Positions 27,161 through 36,472 of a stretch of 64,000 nt of DNA are shown here, piece after piece (position 1 is the first letter of the stretch; each line of letters starts with the position of its first letter). A program made the position numbers and the translations under genes. Origin of the DNA: Enterococcus hulanensis (lineage in GTDB: Bacteria > Bacillota > Bacilli > Lactobacillales > Enterococcaceae); contig NZ_BJED01000013.1 of assembly GCF_005405485.1 (NCBI RefSeq), forward strand, positions 1 through 64,000. The letters are read 5' to 3'. Below the pieces are notes generated by a model, which saw nothing but the letters and a program-made list of their open reading frames with translations, was not told the DNA's origin and did not search any database.

Positions 27161-27775
27161 ATGGCACAAAAATCACATTCGCGTGCACCGTGGCAGCAAA
27201 AAGTAATTCAAATTTTACCTGTCATTGGTTTAGCAGCGTTTATTCTTATCTTGATTTATACGCGACACTCCGGTATGTTCCGTTCAGTGGCGGACCTGCA
27301 GCATTTTATCAAGAACTTTGGTAATTTTGCTATTGCAGCGTTTATCGTCGTGCAGGCGATCCAGCCGATCATTCCTTTTCTGCCGGGTGGTTTTGCGACG
27401 ATCGTGGGAATGCTGATGTTTGGCAATATTCCTGGGATTATCTATAGTTATATTGGACTGGTGGTTGGAGAAATCGGGCTATTTTTATTAGTACGGCGCT
27501 TCGGCCCCAAGTTTGCCCGTCTTGTTTTGTCTGAGAAGAATTTTCAAAAATTTGAAGCCGCTTTACAGGATCATACGCAGGACATCAAAAAATTATTGAT
27601 CATCTGTTTTATCTTCCCATTCTTGCCTGACGACCTGACTTGTCTAGTCGCGGGAATGACCGACCTTTCGTTTCGCGAGTATTTGAAGATCATTTTGATC
27701 TTTAAGCTTTGGTCTGTGGGAGCGTATGGCTACTTCTGCTTGTTCGTTTTGAATAAAACGATCGCGGGTCTTTAA
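27161..27775 (+). CDS. VTT/DedA-like membrane protein (TVP38/TMEM64 family)
   Basis: This 204-residue integral membrane protein has five or six helices and the VTT-domain pattern IPFLPGGFATIVGMLMFGNIPG and PFLPDDLTCLVAGMT. Family members are implicated in lipid scrambling or flux across the membrane. TAGGAGG precedes the ATG. It lies 64 nt after the esterase gene and is probably co-transcribed with it. A related protein is encoded at 62586-63290. Confidence 0.82.
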   Translation: MAQKSHSRAPWQQKVIQILPVIGLAAFILILIYTRHSGMFRSVADLQHFIKNFGNFAIAAFIVVQAIQPIIPFLPGGFATIVGMLMFGNIPGIIYSYIGLVVGEIGLFLLVRRFGPKFARLVLSEKNFQKFEAALQDHTQDIKKLLIICFIFPFLPDDLTCLVAGMTDLSFREYLKIILIFKLWSVGAYGYFCLFVLNKTIAGL

Positions 27776-27854
27776 TAATAGTAAGAATATAAAAAACGAT
27801 GGGGACTGATTGTTTAAATCAGTTCCTTAATTGTCGAATTAGGAGGAAATAAGA

Positions 27855-28808
27855 ATGATTCGTTACGGAATTTTAAGTACAGCCCAAGTGGTTCCGCGTT
27901 TTGTGGCCGGAGTCAAAGAAAGCAAAGACGGAGTCGTGACTGCGATCGCTTCACGGGGGATTGAAAAGGCTGAGAAAGTGGCGCAGGAGCTGGACATTCC
28001 TCAGGCATTCGGCAGTTACGAGGAATTATGCCAAAGCGAAGACGTCGATATCGTCTATGTGGCGGTCTACAATAAAGGCCATTACGATGCCGCAAAATTG
28101 GCCTTGATGAATAATAAGCATGTTTTATTGGAAAAGCCCTTTACCATGACGCTGGCACAGGCGGAGGAATTGTTTGCGATCGCCAAAGAACGTGAGCTAT
28201 TCTTGATGGAAGCGCAAAAGGCCCTCTTTTTACCGATCACCGATCAAATCCAGCGGATCATTCAAGCAGGAAAAATCGGTATAGTACACTGGTTAGACTC
28301 CGTGACGGCGTATCCTAATATCGATCATATTTCATGGTTCCGCGATTTATCTGCGGGCGGCGGTGTTTTCCGAGGTGCCGGAACGTATCCGTTGGAATAC
28401 ATGCAGCATTTATTAGGTGCTTTGCCGGAGGAGTTCAAGGGTACACTGACTTTTCCAGCAGGACAATCTGATGCGCAGGCGCAAGCAACTTTGCGCTTTC
28501 CCAATGGTGTGCTGGGCACGATCTTTTTGACGGTTGATCTGGATTTGCCGAAACGGATAATCATTTATGGCGAAAAAGGCAAAATCGTCGTTCCTGATTT
28601 TTGGAAGACGGATACCGCGGAGATTGAATATAGTGACGGACGCAAGGAAACGTTGTACAGTGACCAAAAGAGTGAATTTGTTTTTGAAGTCGAGCATGTA
28701 AACGAGTGCTTGAAGCAAGGTCTGTTGGAAAGTCCGATCGTAACGAAGGAATTAACGTTAAAAACAGTGGCGATCACGGAAGCAATTTATAAGAACAATC
28801 AAAAATGA
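27855..28808 (+). CDS. Gfo/Idh/MocA-family oxidoreductase
   Basis: The product (317 aa) has an N-terminal Rossmann domain (GILSTAQVVPRFVAG, missing the usual alternating glycines but typical of this family) and the conserved LLEKPFTMT with the catalytic-type Lys. The C-terminal dehydrogenase fold is complete. It probably oxidises a sugar or polyol, or acts as a dihydrodiol dehydrogenase-like enzyme. TAGGAGGAAATAAG gives a secure ATG. It stands alone, ending next to the promoter of the small RNA. Confidence 0.82.
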   Translation: MIRYGILSTAQVVPRFVAGVKESKDGVVTAIASRGIEKAEKVAQELDIPQAFGSYEELCQSEDVDIVYVAVYNKGHYDAAKLALMNNKHVLLEKPFTMTLAQAEELFAIAKERELFLMEAQKALFLPITDQIQRIIQAGKIGIVHWLDSVTAYPNIDHISWFRDLSAGGGVFRGAGTYPLEYMQHLLGALPEEFKGTLTFPAGQSDAQAQATLRFPNGVLGTIFLTVDLDLPKRIIIYGEKGKIVVPDFWKTDTAEIEYSDGRKETLYSDQKSEFVFEVEHVNECLKQGLLESPIVTKELTLKTVAITEAIYKNNQK

Positions 28809-29022
28809 TTGTCAAAGGCTAAGCGGATGTGCTATAGTTTGTCTCATGCGACGAGTCGAGTGGATCTGTAATTAATGATCCTTCGATACCAGAGGCACAA
28901 AGACGTAAGTCACCTGTCGGATTTCAGGGTGTCGGAAAGAAGCTTAGTGGACGAAGAACCTTTCTATCAAATTTTGATACTGGTGAAAACCCCTCTTAGA
29001 ATTTATTCTAAGAGGGGTTTTT
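28809..29022 (+). ncRNA. Probable stand-alone structured small RNA with its own promoter and terminator
   Basis: -35 TTGTCA (28809-28814), an 18-nt spacer and an extended -10 TGCTATAGT (28830-28838) make a strong promoter one base after the preceding stop. Transcription would begin near 28845. The transcript has no reading frame with a ribosome site. It can form TCGAGTGGATC/GATCCTTCGA, CACCTG/CAGGGTG and TATCAAA/TTTGATA stems, and ends in a very strong terminator (CCCCTCTTAGAAT/ATTCTAAGAGGGG plus T-run, 28986-29022). Length is about 175 nt. No plus-strand gene follows for 2.7 kb, arguing against a riboswitch. I cannot match it to a known RNA family. Confidence 0.65.
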
Positions 29023-29127
29023 GTTGTGGATTGATGAGCGCTAATTAAATACATAAAAAAATCGCAGACGACTCAAAGGACAAAGGAAATAAATTTTTGG
29101 CAAAATTTATACTACTCTTCGTCGCCA

Positions 29128-29530
29128 TATCATTCTGCTAAACAACTTGATCAATGAGTTGGTCAAAAGAATTTATTTCACCCTCAAACTTAATATGCTG
29201 TAAAAAGCAGAACTGACAGCTAGCTTGAAAGTAAGGATACATTTTTCGAAAAACGCAAAAAATGTATATATTGACGCCACGCCTATCATTCTGCTAAACA
29301 TCTTGTTCAATGAATTGTTTAAAAAAATATTTCACCCTCAAACTTAACATACTGCGAAAAGCAGAACTGACAGCTAGCTTGAAAGTAAGGATACATTTTT
29401 CGAAAAACGCGAAAAATGTATATATTGACGCCACGCCTATCATTCTGCTAAACATCTTGTTCAATGAATTGTTTAAAAAAATATTTCACTCTCAAACCTA
29501 ATATACTGCAAAAAGCAGAACTGACAAAGA
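29128..29530. repeat. About 155-bp tandem repeats, 2.6 copies
   Basis: Units start at TATCATTCTGCTAAAC: 29128-29283 (156 bp), 29284-29437 (154 bp) and a partial unit 29438-29530. Each full unit carries TACATTTTTCG...CGAAAAATGTA, an 11-bp hairpin that is perfect in unit 2 and has one mismatch in unit 1, and a CTG...CAG mini-hairpin. The block ends where the sequence diverges into another perfect hairpin, GACGATCGA/TCGATCGTC (about 29531-29557). No gene is supported between 28809 and 29722 apart from the small RNA. Confidence 0.75.
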
Positions 29531-29722
29531 CGATCGAATATGTCGGTCGATCGTCTCGTTCATTCAGTTAGTTTGATTTTGGAAAGAGAAACTAACTGTG
29601 GGTAGTATAGCATGATTTTATTTTTTGTTCAGGAGCACTGCGTTCATTCAAGGTACGTGAGCAGAAATATTTTCTCAAAATTGGTGAAAAGTTCGATTTT
29701 TGTTTAAAAAGCGTGCGTGATT

Positions 29723-31231
29723 TTAGTTTGTTTGCAGCTGCTTATTTTTTTGGATCATGATTTTTCGAACCATTGCTTGGAAGTTTTTCAGGTCTTCGTA
29801 TTTGTCTTTGCATTCTAAAAAGAGGATCGGTTTGTTGCGGCTGTTTTCGATCGGGAAAAACTTATTGGTGCTGATAATCAGATCGACTGATTCGTCTGCT
29901 AGTAAAAAGCGGTTAGGATCAACAAAGTTTAGTTTGACTAACCCGCCGGTACTTTTTATAAAGAATTTTTTTAGCCAAATAGAATTGAACTCGCCTTTTG
30001 AATCGTCGATAAAAATCGATAATTCGTATTCCGTCATAAATTCATTAGCGATGCTTAACGCTGCGTAGAGAAAGATCGCATAGTCAAGCTGTGAATAGAT
30101 CAGGCTATTGCGCTGACAAATGCTCTCGAAACGGCAGCGAAGATTTTTTTGGACGATCGCCATGTCTTCGGGATAAAGATTGTAATGTTCACCGATCGGT
30201 ACATAGTTATAGAAGCTTTTGAACAACAAGCGTGTATGAATGACATACAGTTCCTTCTCTAATTCGTCGTAATCGAATTGGAATTGGTTGAAGAGCAACC
30301 CAATATTTTGAATGAAGAACTGATTGGCTTGATAAATATTTGAATCAATCTCTTTGTGATATTTCTTCATCTCTTGGAAGAAGGTATTGTTGCGATAAAA
30401 GACCATTTTAGATTGTAAAAATAAGAGCATGAAATAAAGCTCATCTTTAAAATTCGTGTAGGCAGAAACATTTTCTTCCGTAATAAAATGAAAATGCTGC
30501 ACGAATTTAGTTCCAATCAAAATTGATTCGACAGGCAGTTCATTATTTTCGATCCTATGATCAGATTGGTAGCGGATCAGTGTGATATCCACTAAATAGT
30601 CGTATTGAACTTTGGTGATCGGATCGATTTGGTCTGATAGTAAAAAACTAAGCTTTTCAAAAATAAAATTCTTCTCTGGCGAGTTCTCAATATTAAAGGG
30701 CTGACCATAACCACCATACAGCTGCCAAAAAAAGCTCAAGAAGAACAGCCGAATCGTAGGCTCAAGTCCAGACAACACCAGCTCCCCGCTTCTAATATGA
30801 AGGTCGATATTGGCCTCTTTAAGATAATCCCGTACCTCGTAAACATCTTTTTTCAGTGTGGAATAACTCAGGTTATATTTATCCATCAAAGAATCCATTG
30901 TATTTTCTTTAATCAGCAGCAAACTTTCCACCAAATCAATTTTCATTGAGATGTGGTAGATAGCCAAGGACAATTCTTTGTTTGCAGCATAGTTGGTTTG
31001 AGTGATTTGATAATTTCGTTCTGAGGTGGTGAGTGGAACAACGCCGATTTTTTTCAGCACTTCATTGGAAAGTACCGATAGACGTTCTAAGTATTTTGAT
31101 GTGGTACGTTTCTCAAAACCGACTTGTTCTGAGATTTCATTGATATCGTGAAAACCGGGATTTTCTTTTAAATAGGTAAAAATAGAAAAAAGCGCCTGAC
31201 TTTCAAAATCTAACAATAGATCGATGCTCAT
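29723..31231 (-). CDS. Mga-like/HTH transcriptional regulator beside the gad genes
   Basis: The product (502 aa) has two N-terminal helix-turn-helix modules (DINEISEQVGFEKRTTSKYLERL near residue 30, and the region around MDKYNLSYSTLKKDVYEVRDYL near residue 115). A long alpha-helical middle follows, and then a C-terminal EIIB-like region, as in the Mga/AtxA class of virulence and stress regulators. The start at 31231 is chosen because the upstream 40 codons have no ribosome site; GAGAAG lies 9 nt before. It is divergent from gadC, so control of glutamate-dependent acid resistance is the natural hypothesis (position analogous to gadR of other lactic acid bacteria, which is a different protein family). 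Confidence 0.75.
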   Translation of the reverse strand: MSIDLLLDFESQALFSIFTYLKENPGFHDINEISEQVGFEKRTTSKYLERLSVLSNEVLKKIGVVPLTTSERNYQITQTNYAANKELSLAIYHISMKIDLVESLLLIKENTMDSLMDKYNLSYSTLKKDVYEVRDYLKEANIDLHIRSGELVLSGLEPTIRLFFLSFFWQLYGGYGQPFNIENSPEKNFIFEKLSFLLSDQIDPITKVQYDYLVDITLIRYQSDHRIENNELPVESILIGTKFVQHFHFITEENVSAYTNFKDELYFMLLFLQSKMVFYRNNTFFQEMKKYHKEIDSNIYQANQFFIQNIGLLFNQFQFDYDELEKELYVIHTRLLFKSFYNYVPIGEHYNLYPEDMAIVQKNLRCRFESICQRNSLIYSQLDYAIFLYAALSIANEFMTEYELSIFIDDSKGEFNSIWLKKFFIKSTGGLVKLNFVDPNRFLLADESVDLIISTNKFFPIENSRNKPILFLECKDKYEDLKNFQAMVRKIMIQKNKQLQTN

Positions 31232-31639
31232 GCATTCACACTTCTCTTTCATCATAAGGAATTGATTTTGTGTGTTCGCCGTTTTACCACTGCAATAAGT
31301 AAAACTGGCACACAGGTATCCTTCAAGGTCAACAGTATAAGCGCTCATCATTAAAGATAGACTGGTTACTATGTGAAAGTTGATTTAAAGATGCGTGCGA
31401 GTCTTCTTTTTTGCGCACGCTTTATTTGTGAAGGATTATCATTTGCTAAGAAATTGACAGTTCTCTTCCAAAACTTTGCGGTGATTTTGTGCACAATTTA
31501 GACCTGCTGCTTTTTTTCTTAAAAAACGTTTTTATTTCGTGCAAGTGAAAAGAGAAAGTGGGGATGAATAAAGGGTTTCTTCCATTATGATGGCAGGATA
31601 TATTTTAATAAACCTTCTAATAGAGGGCTGGAACTTGGT

Positions 31640-31667
31640 TTGACTTTGATTTTTTTAGGGCTAATAT
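31640..31667 (+). promoter_or_regulatory. Candidate gadC promoter
   Basis: TTGACT (31640-31645), a 16-nt spacer and TAATAT (31662-31667) lie 60 nt before the chosen gadC start. The 376-nt divergent region from 31352 holds no gene. Part of it presumably binds the Mga-like regulator, but no clear repeat was seen. Confidence 0.4.
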
Positions 31668-31727
31668 GATGGCTGTAGTTCGGAAGTGCGCACTTCGATT
31701 GCAATGAATTTAAAGGATGTGTCACAA

Positions 31728-33206
31728 ATGAATAACGACGAGAAAAGCACCTCTTTGAGTGAGCATAACCAGCTTACTGGTGTTCAATTATTCTCAATGA
31801 CTACTTCAATGGTCATGACGGTCTACGGATTTGCAGCTTTTGCTAAGCAAGGACCAACAGCTTTGTTCTTCCTATTCTTAGCAGGTATCTTATGGTTTAT
31901 TCCTGTAACTCGTTCCGCTGGTGAAATGGCTTCAGTCGATGGTTGGAGCAAGGGCGGAATCTTTACTTGGGGTCGTCACATGTTAGGGGAACGTCTTGGT
32001 TGGTCGGCATTATTTTATCAATGGATTCATATCACCGTTGGTATGTGTACTATGATGTATTTCATCATTGGCTGCTTATCGATCACTTTCAATGTTCCAG
32101 TCATTAATACTAATCCATTGTTCAAATTCATCATTATGATGGTTATCTTGTGGGGCTTGATCTTCGCACAACAACGAGGAACAAAAATCACTGGGAAAAT
32201 CGCGCAATGGAGCTTTACGATTGGTGTCATTATTCCAGTCTTTCTACTATTGTTCTTAACGATCACGTATTTGGTGAAAGGCAATCCAATGTTGATCAAA
32301 ATCAATCCGCATACAATCTTGCCATCAAGCTGGAGCGGTAATGTGTTAGTTGGATTTGTTCCATTTATCTTAGCTTTTGCAGGTGCTGAAGGATCAGCTA
32401 CTCACGTAAAAGATTTAAAGAAACCTTCTGTTTATCCTAAGGTAATGATGGCGCTGGCGATTTGTGCGATTGCTTCTGATATTATCGGAACGATCTCAAT
32501 CGGTGCAACAATTCCAAATGCTAAGATCCAATTAAGTACCGGGATTGTTTATGCCTATGGTGCTTTAGTTCAACAATTCCCATGGATTAACGTGGTCTTT
32601 ATTGAACGTTTGATTGGTTTGTTGCTTGCTATCGGGATTATCGGCGAAATCAGCAGCTGGGTCGTTGGACCAAATGCTGGGATGTACGAAGCTGCTAAAG
32701 AAGGCTATTTACCAGAACGTTTCGCTAAAACGAATGCTTATGGCGTTGAAACCAACGTTATGATCTTGCAAGGTGTGATCGTTTCTATCATGGCCGCACT
32801 ATTAACCTTTGGTGCCGGCGGAGACAAATCAAACCTTTCATTCCAAACAGCGATGAGTTTGACCGTTGCGTTGTATACCTTAATGTATATGCTGATGTTC
32901 GTTACTTATTTAGTATTGGTGTTCAAACACGACGATTTGAATCGGACGTTCCGAGCAGCAAAATCAAAAGTAATGCGTGTCATCATGGGTGTTCTAGGTT
33001 TCGTTTTATCAGCTTTCGGGTTTGTCGTAACATTCTTCCCGCCAGCTGCCTACAATATGCAACAAAAACATACGTATCTGACATTACTATTAACAGCGTT
33101 CATTATCGTTTTCTTCATTCCATTTATCATGTATCTATTCCATGGCAACTGGACCTTGCATCATCACGATAAATCAGGAAGCGATGTGCACCACCCTGTT
33201 CATTAA
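31728..33206 (+). CDS. gadC: Glutamate:GABA antiporter
   Basis: This APC-superfamily exchanger (492 aa) has about twelve membrane helices. It takes up glutamate and exports the GABA made by GadB, so consuming cytosolic protons at low pH. The first helix region FSMTTSMVMTVYGFAAFAKQG and the EGSATHVKDLKKPSVYPK loop fit GadC. A His-rich C-terminal tail (TLHHHDKSGSDVHHPVH) matches the pH-sensing plug described for GadC. The ATG at 31728 has AAAGGATG upstream. It is followed 54 nt later by gadB. Confidence 0.88.
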   Translation: MNNDEKSTSLSEHNQLTGVQLFSMTTSMVMTVYGFAAFAKQGPTALFFLFLAGILWFIPVTRSAGEMASVDGWSKGGIFTWGRHMLGERLGWSALFYQWIHITVGMCTMMYFIIGCLSITFNVPVINTNPLFKFIIMMVILWGLIFAQQRGTKITGKIAQWSFTIGVIIPVFLLLFLTITYLVKGNPMLIKINPHTILPSSWSGNVLVGFVPFILAFAGAEGSATHVKDLKKPSVYPKVMMALAICAIASDIIGTISIGATIPNAKIQLSTGIVYAYGALVQQFPWINVVFIERLIGLLLAIGIIGEISSWVVGPNAGMYEAAKEGYLPERFAKTNAYGVETNVMILQGVIVSIMAALLTFGAGGDKSNLSFQTAMSLTVALYTLMYMLMFVTYLVLVFKHDDLNRTFRAAKSKVMRVIMGVLGFVLSAFGFVVTFFPPAAYNMQQKHTYLTLLLTAFIIVFFIPFIMYLFHGNWTLHHHDKSGSDVHHPVH

Positions 33207-33260
33207 AAAGAATTTTTAAATCAAAGAGAAGAATATATCTTAACTAAGGAGATCTTTAAC

Positions 33261-34637
33261 ATGAGTACAGATTATTTAGAAAGTTCATTTTTAGGAAGTA
33301 AAGAAGCTGCTCGCAGCATGCCTAAACAAGTGTTGCCTGATGAGGGTATGAACCCAGACACAGCCGAGACGCTCGTCAATCATATTCGCTTGAATGAAGC
33401 AAAGGCCGATCAAAACTTGGCAACATTTTGTACCACTCAAATGGAACCACAAGCGGACCGCTTAATGCTTGGATCACTTGAAACGAATGCGATTGACAAA
33501 TCAGAATATCCAAAAACCACAGCAATGGAAAACTATTCAATTAGTATGATTGCACATATGTGGAATATTGGTGAAGGCAAAGAATTATACAAAGACTTCA
33601 TCGGAACTTCAACAGTTGGTTCTTCAGAAGGTTGTATGCTAGGCGGACTTGCTTTATTACACAGCTGGAAGCATCGTGCCAAAGCAGCAGGTCTGGATAT
33701 CGACAACTTGCATGAACACAAACCCAACTTAGTTATCATGTCTGCATTCCAAGTTGTATGGGAAAAATTCTGTACGTACTGGAATGTCGAGATGCGGGAA
33801 GTTCCAATGGATGAAAACCATATGTCATTAAACACAGACATCGTGATGGATTATGTGGACGAAAACACCATTGGTATCGTAGGTATCCAAGGGATTACTT
33901 ACACCGGCGAAGTAGACGATATTCAAAAATTAGATGAACTTGTTTCTGAATACAACAAAACGGCACAATTACCAATTAAGATCCATGTCGACGCAGCATT
34001 TGGCGGCTTTTTCGCACCATTTGTTGATGGTTTCAAACCATGGGACTTCCGTTTGAAAAATGTAGCATCAATCAATGTTTCAGGGCATAAATACGGGATG
34101 GTATATCCTGGGATTGGCTGGATTGTTTGGCGCGAAAATACGGAAGAATATTTACCAGCAGAAATGCGTTTCTCTGTTCCTTACCTTGGCAGCAGCGTAG
34201 ATTCAATCGCTATTAACTTCTCTCACAGCGGAGCACATATCGTTGCTCAATATTACAATTTGATTCGTTTTGGACGTGAAGGATTCACCGCCATCATGAA
34301 CAATGTAAGAGAAGTATCGAAACGGATCAATACAGAATTAAAGGCGCTAGGTATTTTTGATATCATCAATGATGGTTCACAATTACCAATCAACTGCTGG
34401 AAAATTGCGGATAATATCGAATTAACTTGGAATCTATACGATTTAGAAGACAAGTTGAAGGAATACGGCTGGCAAGTACCGGCTTATCCACTTCCAAAAG
34501 ATCTTGACGATGTAACTATCAGTCGGATCGTCGTTCGTCCAGCTATGACTATGGCTATCTGTGATGATTTCATCGATGACTTACATCGTGCAATCGACGA
34601 CTTAAATAGTAATCATTTGATTCATCACGCATCTTAA
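33261..34637 (+). CDS. gadB: Glutamate decarboxylase
   Basis: This PLP enzyme (458 aa) converts glutamate plus a proton to GABA and CO2. The PLP lysine is K277 in SGHKYG, preceded by HVDAAFGGF, which holds the cofactor-binding Asp. The N-terminal segment and the C-terminal HHAS end fit bacterial GadB (about 466 aa). CTAAGGAG gives the ATG. It is co-transcribed with gadC and ends in a strong terminator, so gltX is likely transcribed separately or by read-through. Confidence 0.93.
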   Translation: MSTDYLESSFLGSKEAARSMPKQVLPDEGMNPDTAETLVNHIRLNEAKADQNLATFCTTQMEPQADRLMLGSLETNAIDKSEYPKTTAMENYSISMIAHMWNIGEGKELYKDFIGTSTVGSSEGCMLGGLALLHSWKHRAKAAGLDIDNLHEHKPNLVIMSAFQVVWEKFCTYWNVEMREVPMDENHMSLNTDIVMDYVDENTIGIVGIQGITYTGEVDDIQKLDELVSEYNKTAQLPIKIHVDAAFGGFFAPFVDGFKPWDFRLKNVASINVSGHKYGMVYPGIGWIVWRENTEEYLPAEMRFSVPYLGSSVDSIAINFSHSGAHIVAQYYNLIRFGREGFTAIMNNVREVSKRINTELKALGIFDIINDGSQLPINCWKIADNIELTWNLYDLEDKLKEYGWQVPAYPLPKDLDDVTISRIVVRPAMTMAICDDFIDDLHRAIDDLNSNHLIHHAS

Positions 34638-34659
34638 CCTATAATAGCATCTGTTATTA

Positions 34660-34697
34660 AAGCCCTAATAAAGTAGTTCGTTTATTAGGGCTTTTAA
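34660..34697 (+). terminator. Terminator after gadB
   Basis: A perfect 13-bp stem AAGCCCTAATAAA (34660-34672) / TTTATTAGGGCTT (34681-34693), then TTT. Confidence 0.85.
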
Positions 34698-34738
34698 ACT
34701 GTGAAAGATAATATAAATGATTCACAAAAAATCATTGT

Positions 34739-34886
34739 ATTACCAAGTTTTCGCTGTCTGGCTTTACGAACGAGCTTTTTCGGCAACAAGCGAAAATTTT
34801 GGTAAATTTGAGGAACAATTTATCAAAATTTAAGTCTTGTTGCTCAAAAGCTGAGCGAGTTCGTAAAGCCTTTCTATAACTGGAGG
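34739..34886. repeat. Palindromic element, short form
   Basis: A large imperfect inverted repeat. GGCTTTACGAAC and AGCTTTT at the left pair with AAAAGCT and GAGTTCGTAAAGCC at the right, and GCGAAAATTTTGGTAA faces TTATCAAAATTT. The same arms occur in the longer element at 38659-38962. It occupies the leader immediately before gltX. Confidence 0.65.
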
Positions 34887-34894
34887 GAATCAAA

Positions 34895-36406
34895 TTGAAA
34901 AAAGACAAAGTAGAAGTTACCGGCGACGTACGAGTGAGATACGCACCAAGTCCAACAGGTTTTTTACATTTAGGAAATGCGCAATCGGCGTTATTCAACT
35001 ACCTGTTTGCGAAACATTATAAAGGCACTTGGGTTTTGCGAATCGAAGATACTGACTTGAAAAGAAATGTTCCGCATGGTGAAGAAAGCCAGATGGAAAA
35101 TCTTCATTGGTTAGGCATCGACTGGGACGAAGGTCCGGATAAACCGAAAGTTGAATTTGCCCCTTACCATCAAAAAGATCGTGTGAACTTGTATCACAAA
35201 TACGTACAACAATTATTAGACGCAGGTCTGGCTTATAAGGACTATGCGACAGAAGAAGAACTAAAAGAATTACATGAACAACAAATCGAAGCCAAAATCG
35301 CGCCTCATTATGATGGCCGCTGGTATGGCGCAAGTGAAGAACAAATCAAACAAGCCGAAGCAGAAGGCCGCAAACCAACTGTTCGTCTGCATTTGCCTGA
35401 AGACCACATTTATGGCTGGGACGATATGATCAAAGGCCGTGTCGAATTTAATTCAGACAACATCGGCGGAGATTTCATCATTGAAAAAAGCAACGGCATG
35501 GCAACGTACAACTTTGCCGTAGTTATTGATGACTATCTAATGAAGATGACACACGTGTTGCGTGGTGATGACCACATTGCCAATACACCAAAACAAATCG
35601 CCGTATACGAAGCGCTAGGTATCTCACAACCGCTATTCGGTCATATCACACTGATCTATAGCTTGGATACCCACAAGAAATTGAGTAAACGGGATAAAAA
35701 TACGCTGCAATTCATCAGCCAATACCGTAAATATGGCTATTTGAACGAAGCGCTATTGAACTTTATTGCCTTTCTTGGCTGGTCACCTGTCGGAGAAAAA
35801 GAATTGTTCACTCGCGAAGAATTGATCGAAGCTTATGATATCAACCGAATGTCAGCATCGCCTGCTTACTTCGATCAAAAGAAACTAGATTGGACCAACG
35901 CGGAATACATCAAGAAAACTTCTGTAGACGAACTAACACGCCGGATCATGCTGCTAGTCGACGCTGCGGAAACCGATGTAGCGGAACAATTAAAAGTCAT
36001 GGGGATCGAAAACGATCTTGATTTTGTGAAGAAAGTCGTGGACATCTATCACACAGAAGCGAAGACTTTAATGACATTCATGGAAAAAATCTTGTTTATC
36101 AAAAATGCCAACCAAGTGACCTTCACTTATACCGACTTGGCAGAATTTGATAGCGAAAGCGTCAAACAAATTTTGACCGCGATGTCAGCAGAATTAAAAA
36201 ATGCGACAGAACCAGTGGATTACCCAGCGATCTTATCGACTGTTCAAAAAGAAACCGCACAAAAAGGCCGCAAACTATATATGCCATTGAATGTCGTATT
36301 CACCGACAGCAAATCTGCACCGCAAATCACCGACATTCTATCTGTAATGCCGAAGGATACCGTGCAGCATTTAATCGACAATGCATTGGACTACCTAAAT
36401 AAATAA
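34895..36406 (+). CDS. gltX: Glutamyl-tRNA synthetase linked to the gad genes
   Basis: This full-length class I synthetase (503 aa) has the HIGH-type HLGN in APSPTGFLHLGN and the KMSKS-type KLSKR. The anticodon-binding domain is complete. It charges tRNA-Glu with glutamate. It starts with TTG behind GGAGGG. The synteny gadC-gadB-gltX is known from Lactobacillus brevis, where the synthetase gene sits next to the decarboxylase. It may be a second copy beside a housekeeping gltX elsewhere; that cannot be judged from this window. Confidence 0.88.
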   Translation: MKKDKVEVTGDVRVRYAPSPTGFLHLGNAQSALFNYLFAKHYKGTWVLRIEDTDLKRNVPHGEESQMENLHWLGIDWDEGPDKPKVEFAPYHQKDRVNLYHKYVQQLLDAGLAYKDYATEEELKELHEQQIEAKIAPHYDGRWYGASEEQIKQAEAEGRKPTVRLHLPEDHIYGWDDMIKGRVEFNSDNIGGDFIIEKSNGMATYNFAVVIDDYLMKMTHVLRGDDHIANTPKQIAVYEALGISQPLFGHITLIYSLDTHKKLSKRDKNTLQFISQYRKYGYLNEALLNFIAFLGWSPVGEKELFTREELIEAYDINRMSASPAYFDQKKLDWTNAEYIKKTSVDELTRRIMLLVDAAETDVAEQLKVMGIENDLDFVKKVVDIYHTEAKTLMTFMEKILFIKNANQVTFTYTDLAEFDSESVKQILTAMSAELKNATEPVDYPAILSTVQKETAQKGRKLYMPLNVVFTDSKSAPQITDILSVMPKDTVQHLIDNALDYLNK

Positions 36407-36420
36407 TTTGTATACTACAA

Positions 36421-36472
36421 AAAACTATCATCGGTAAAGCTGCTATTGAGCTTTACCGGTGATAGTTTTTTT
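36421..36472. terminator. Bidirectional terminator after gltX and the toxin gene
   Basis: A 21-bp stem AAAACTATCATCGGTAAAGC... (36421-36441) / ...GCTTTACCGGTGATAGTTTT (36449-36469), with one G-U pair and a T-run. It serves gltX (plus) and the toxin gene (minus). Confidence 0.85.

Noticed and set aside
28845-29022. Riboswitch or T-box leader
   Set aside because: No gene follows on the same strand for 2.7 kb and no T-box, SAM, purine or similar core was recognised; a stand-alone RNA fits better.
29310-29501. 63-codon plus-strand frame inside the tandem repeats
   Set aside because: It crosses repeat boundaries, so it encodes the same segment twice, has no ribosome site, and is explained by the repeats.
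29128-29530. CRISPR array
   Set aside because: Units are ~155 bp, adjoin directly with no variable spacers, and there are no cas genes; TnpB at 41541 belongs to the IS.
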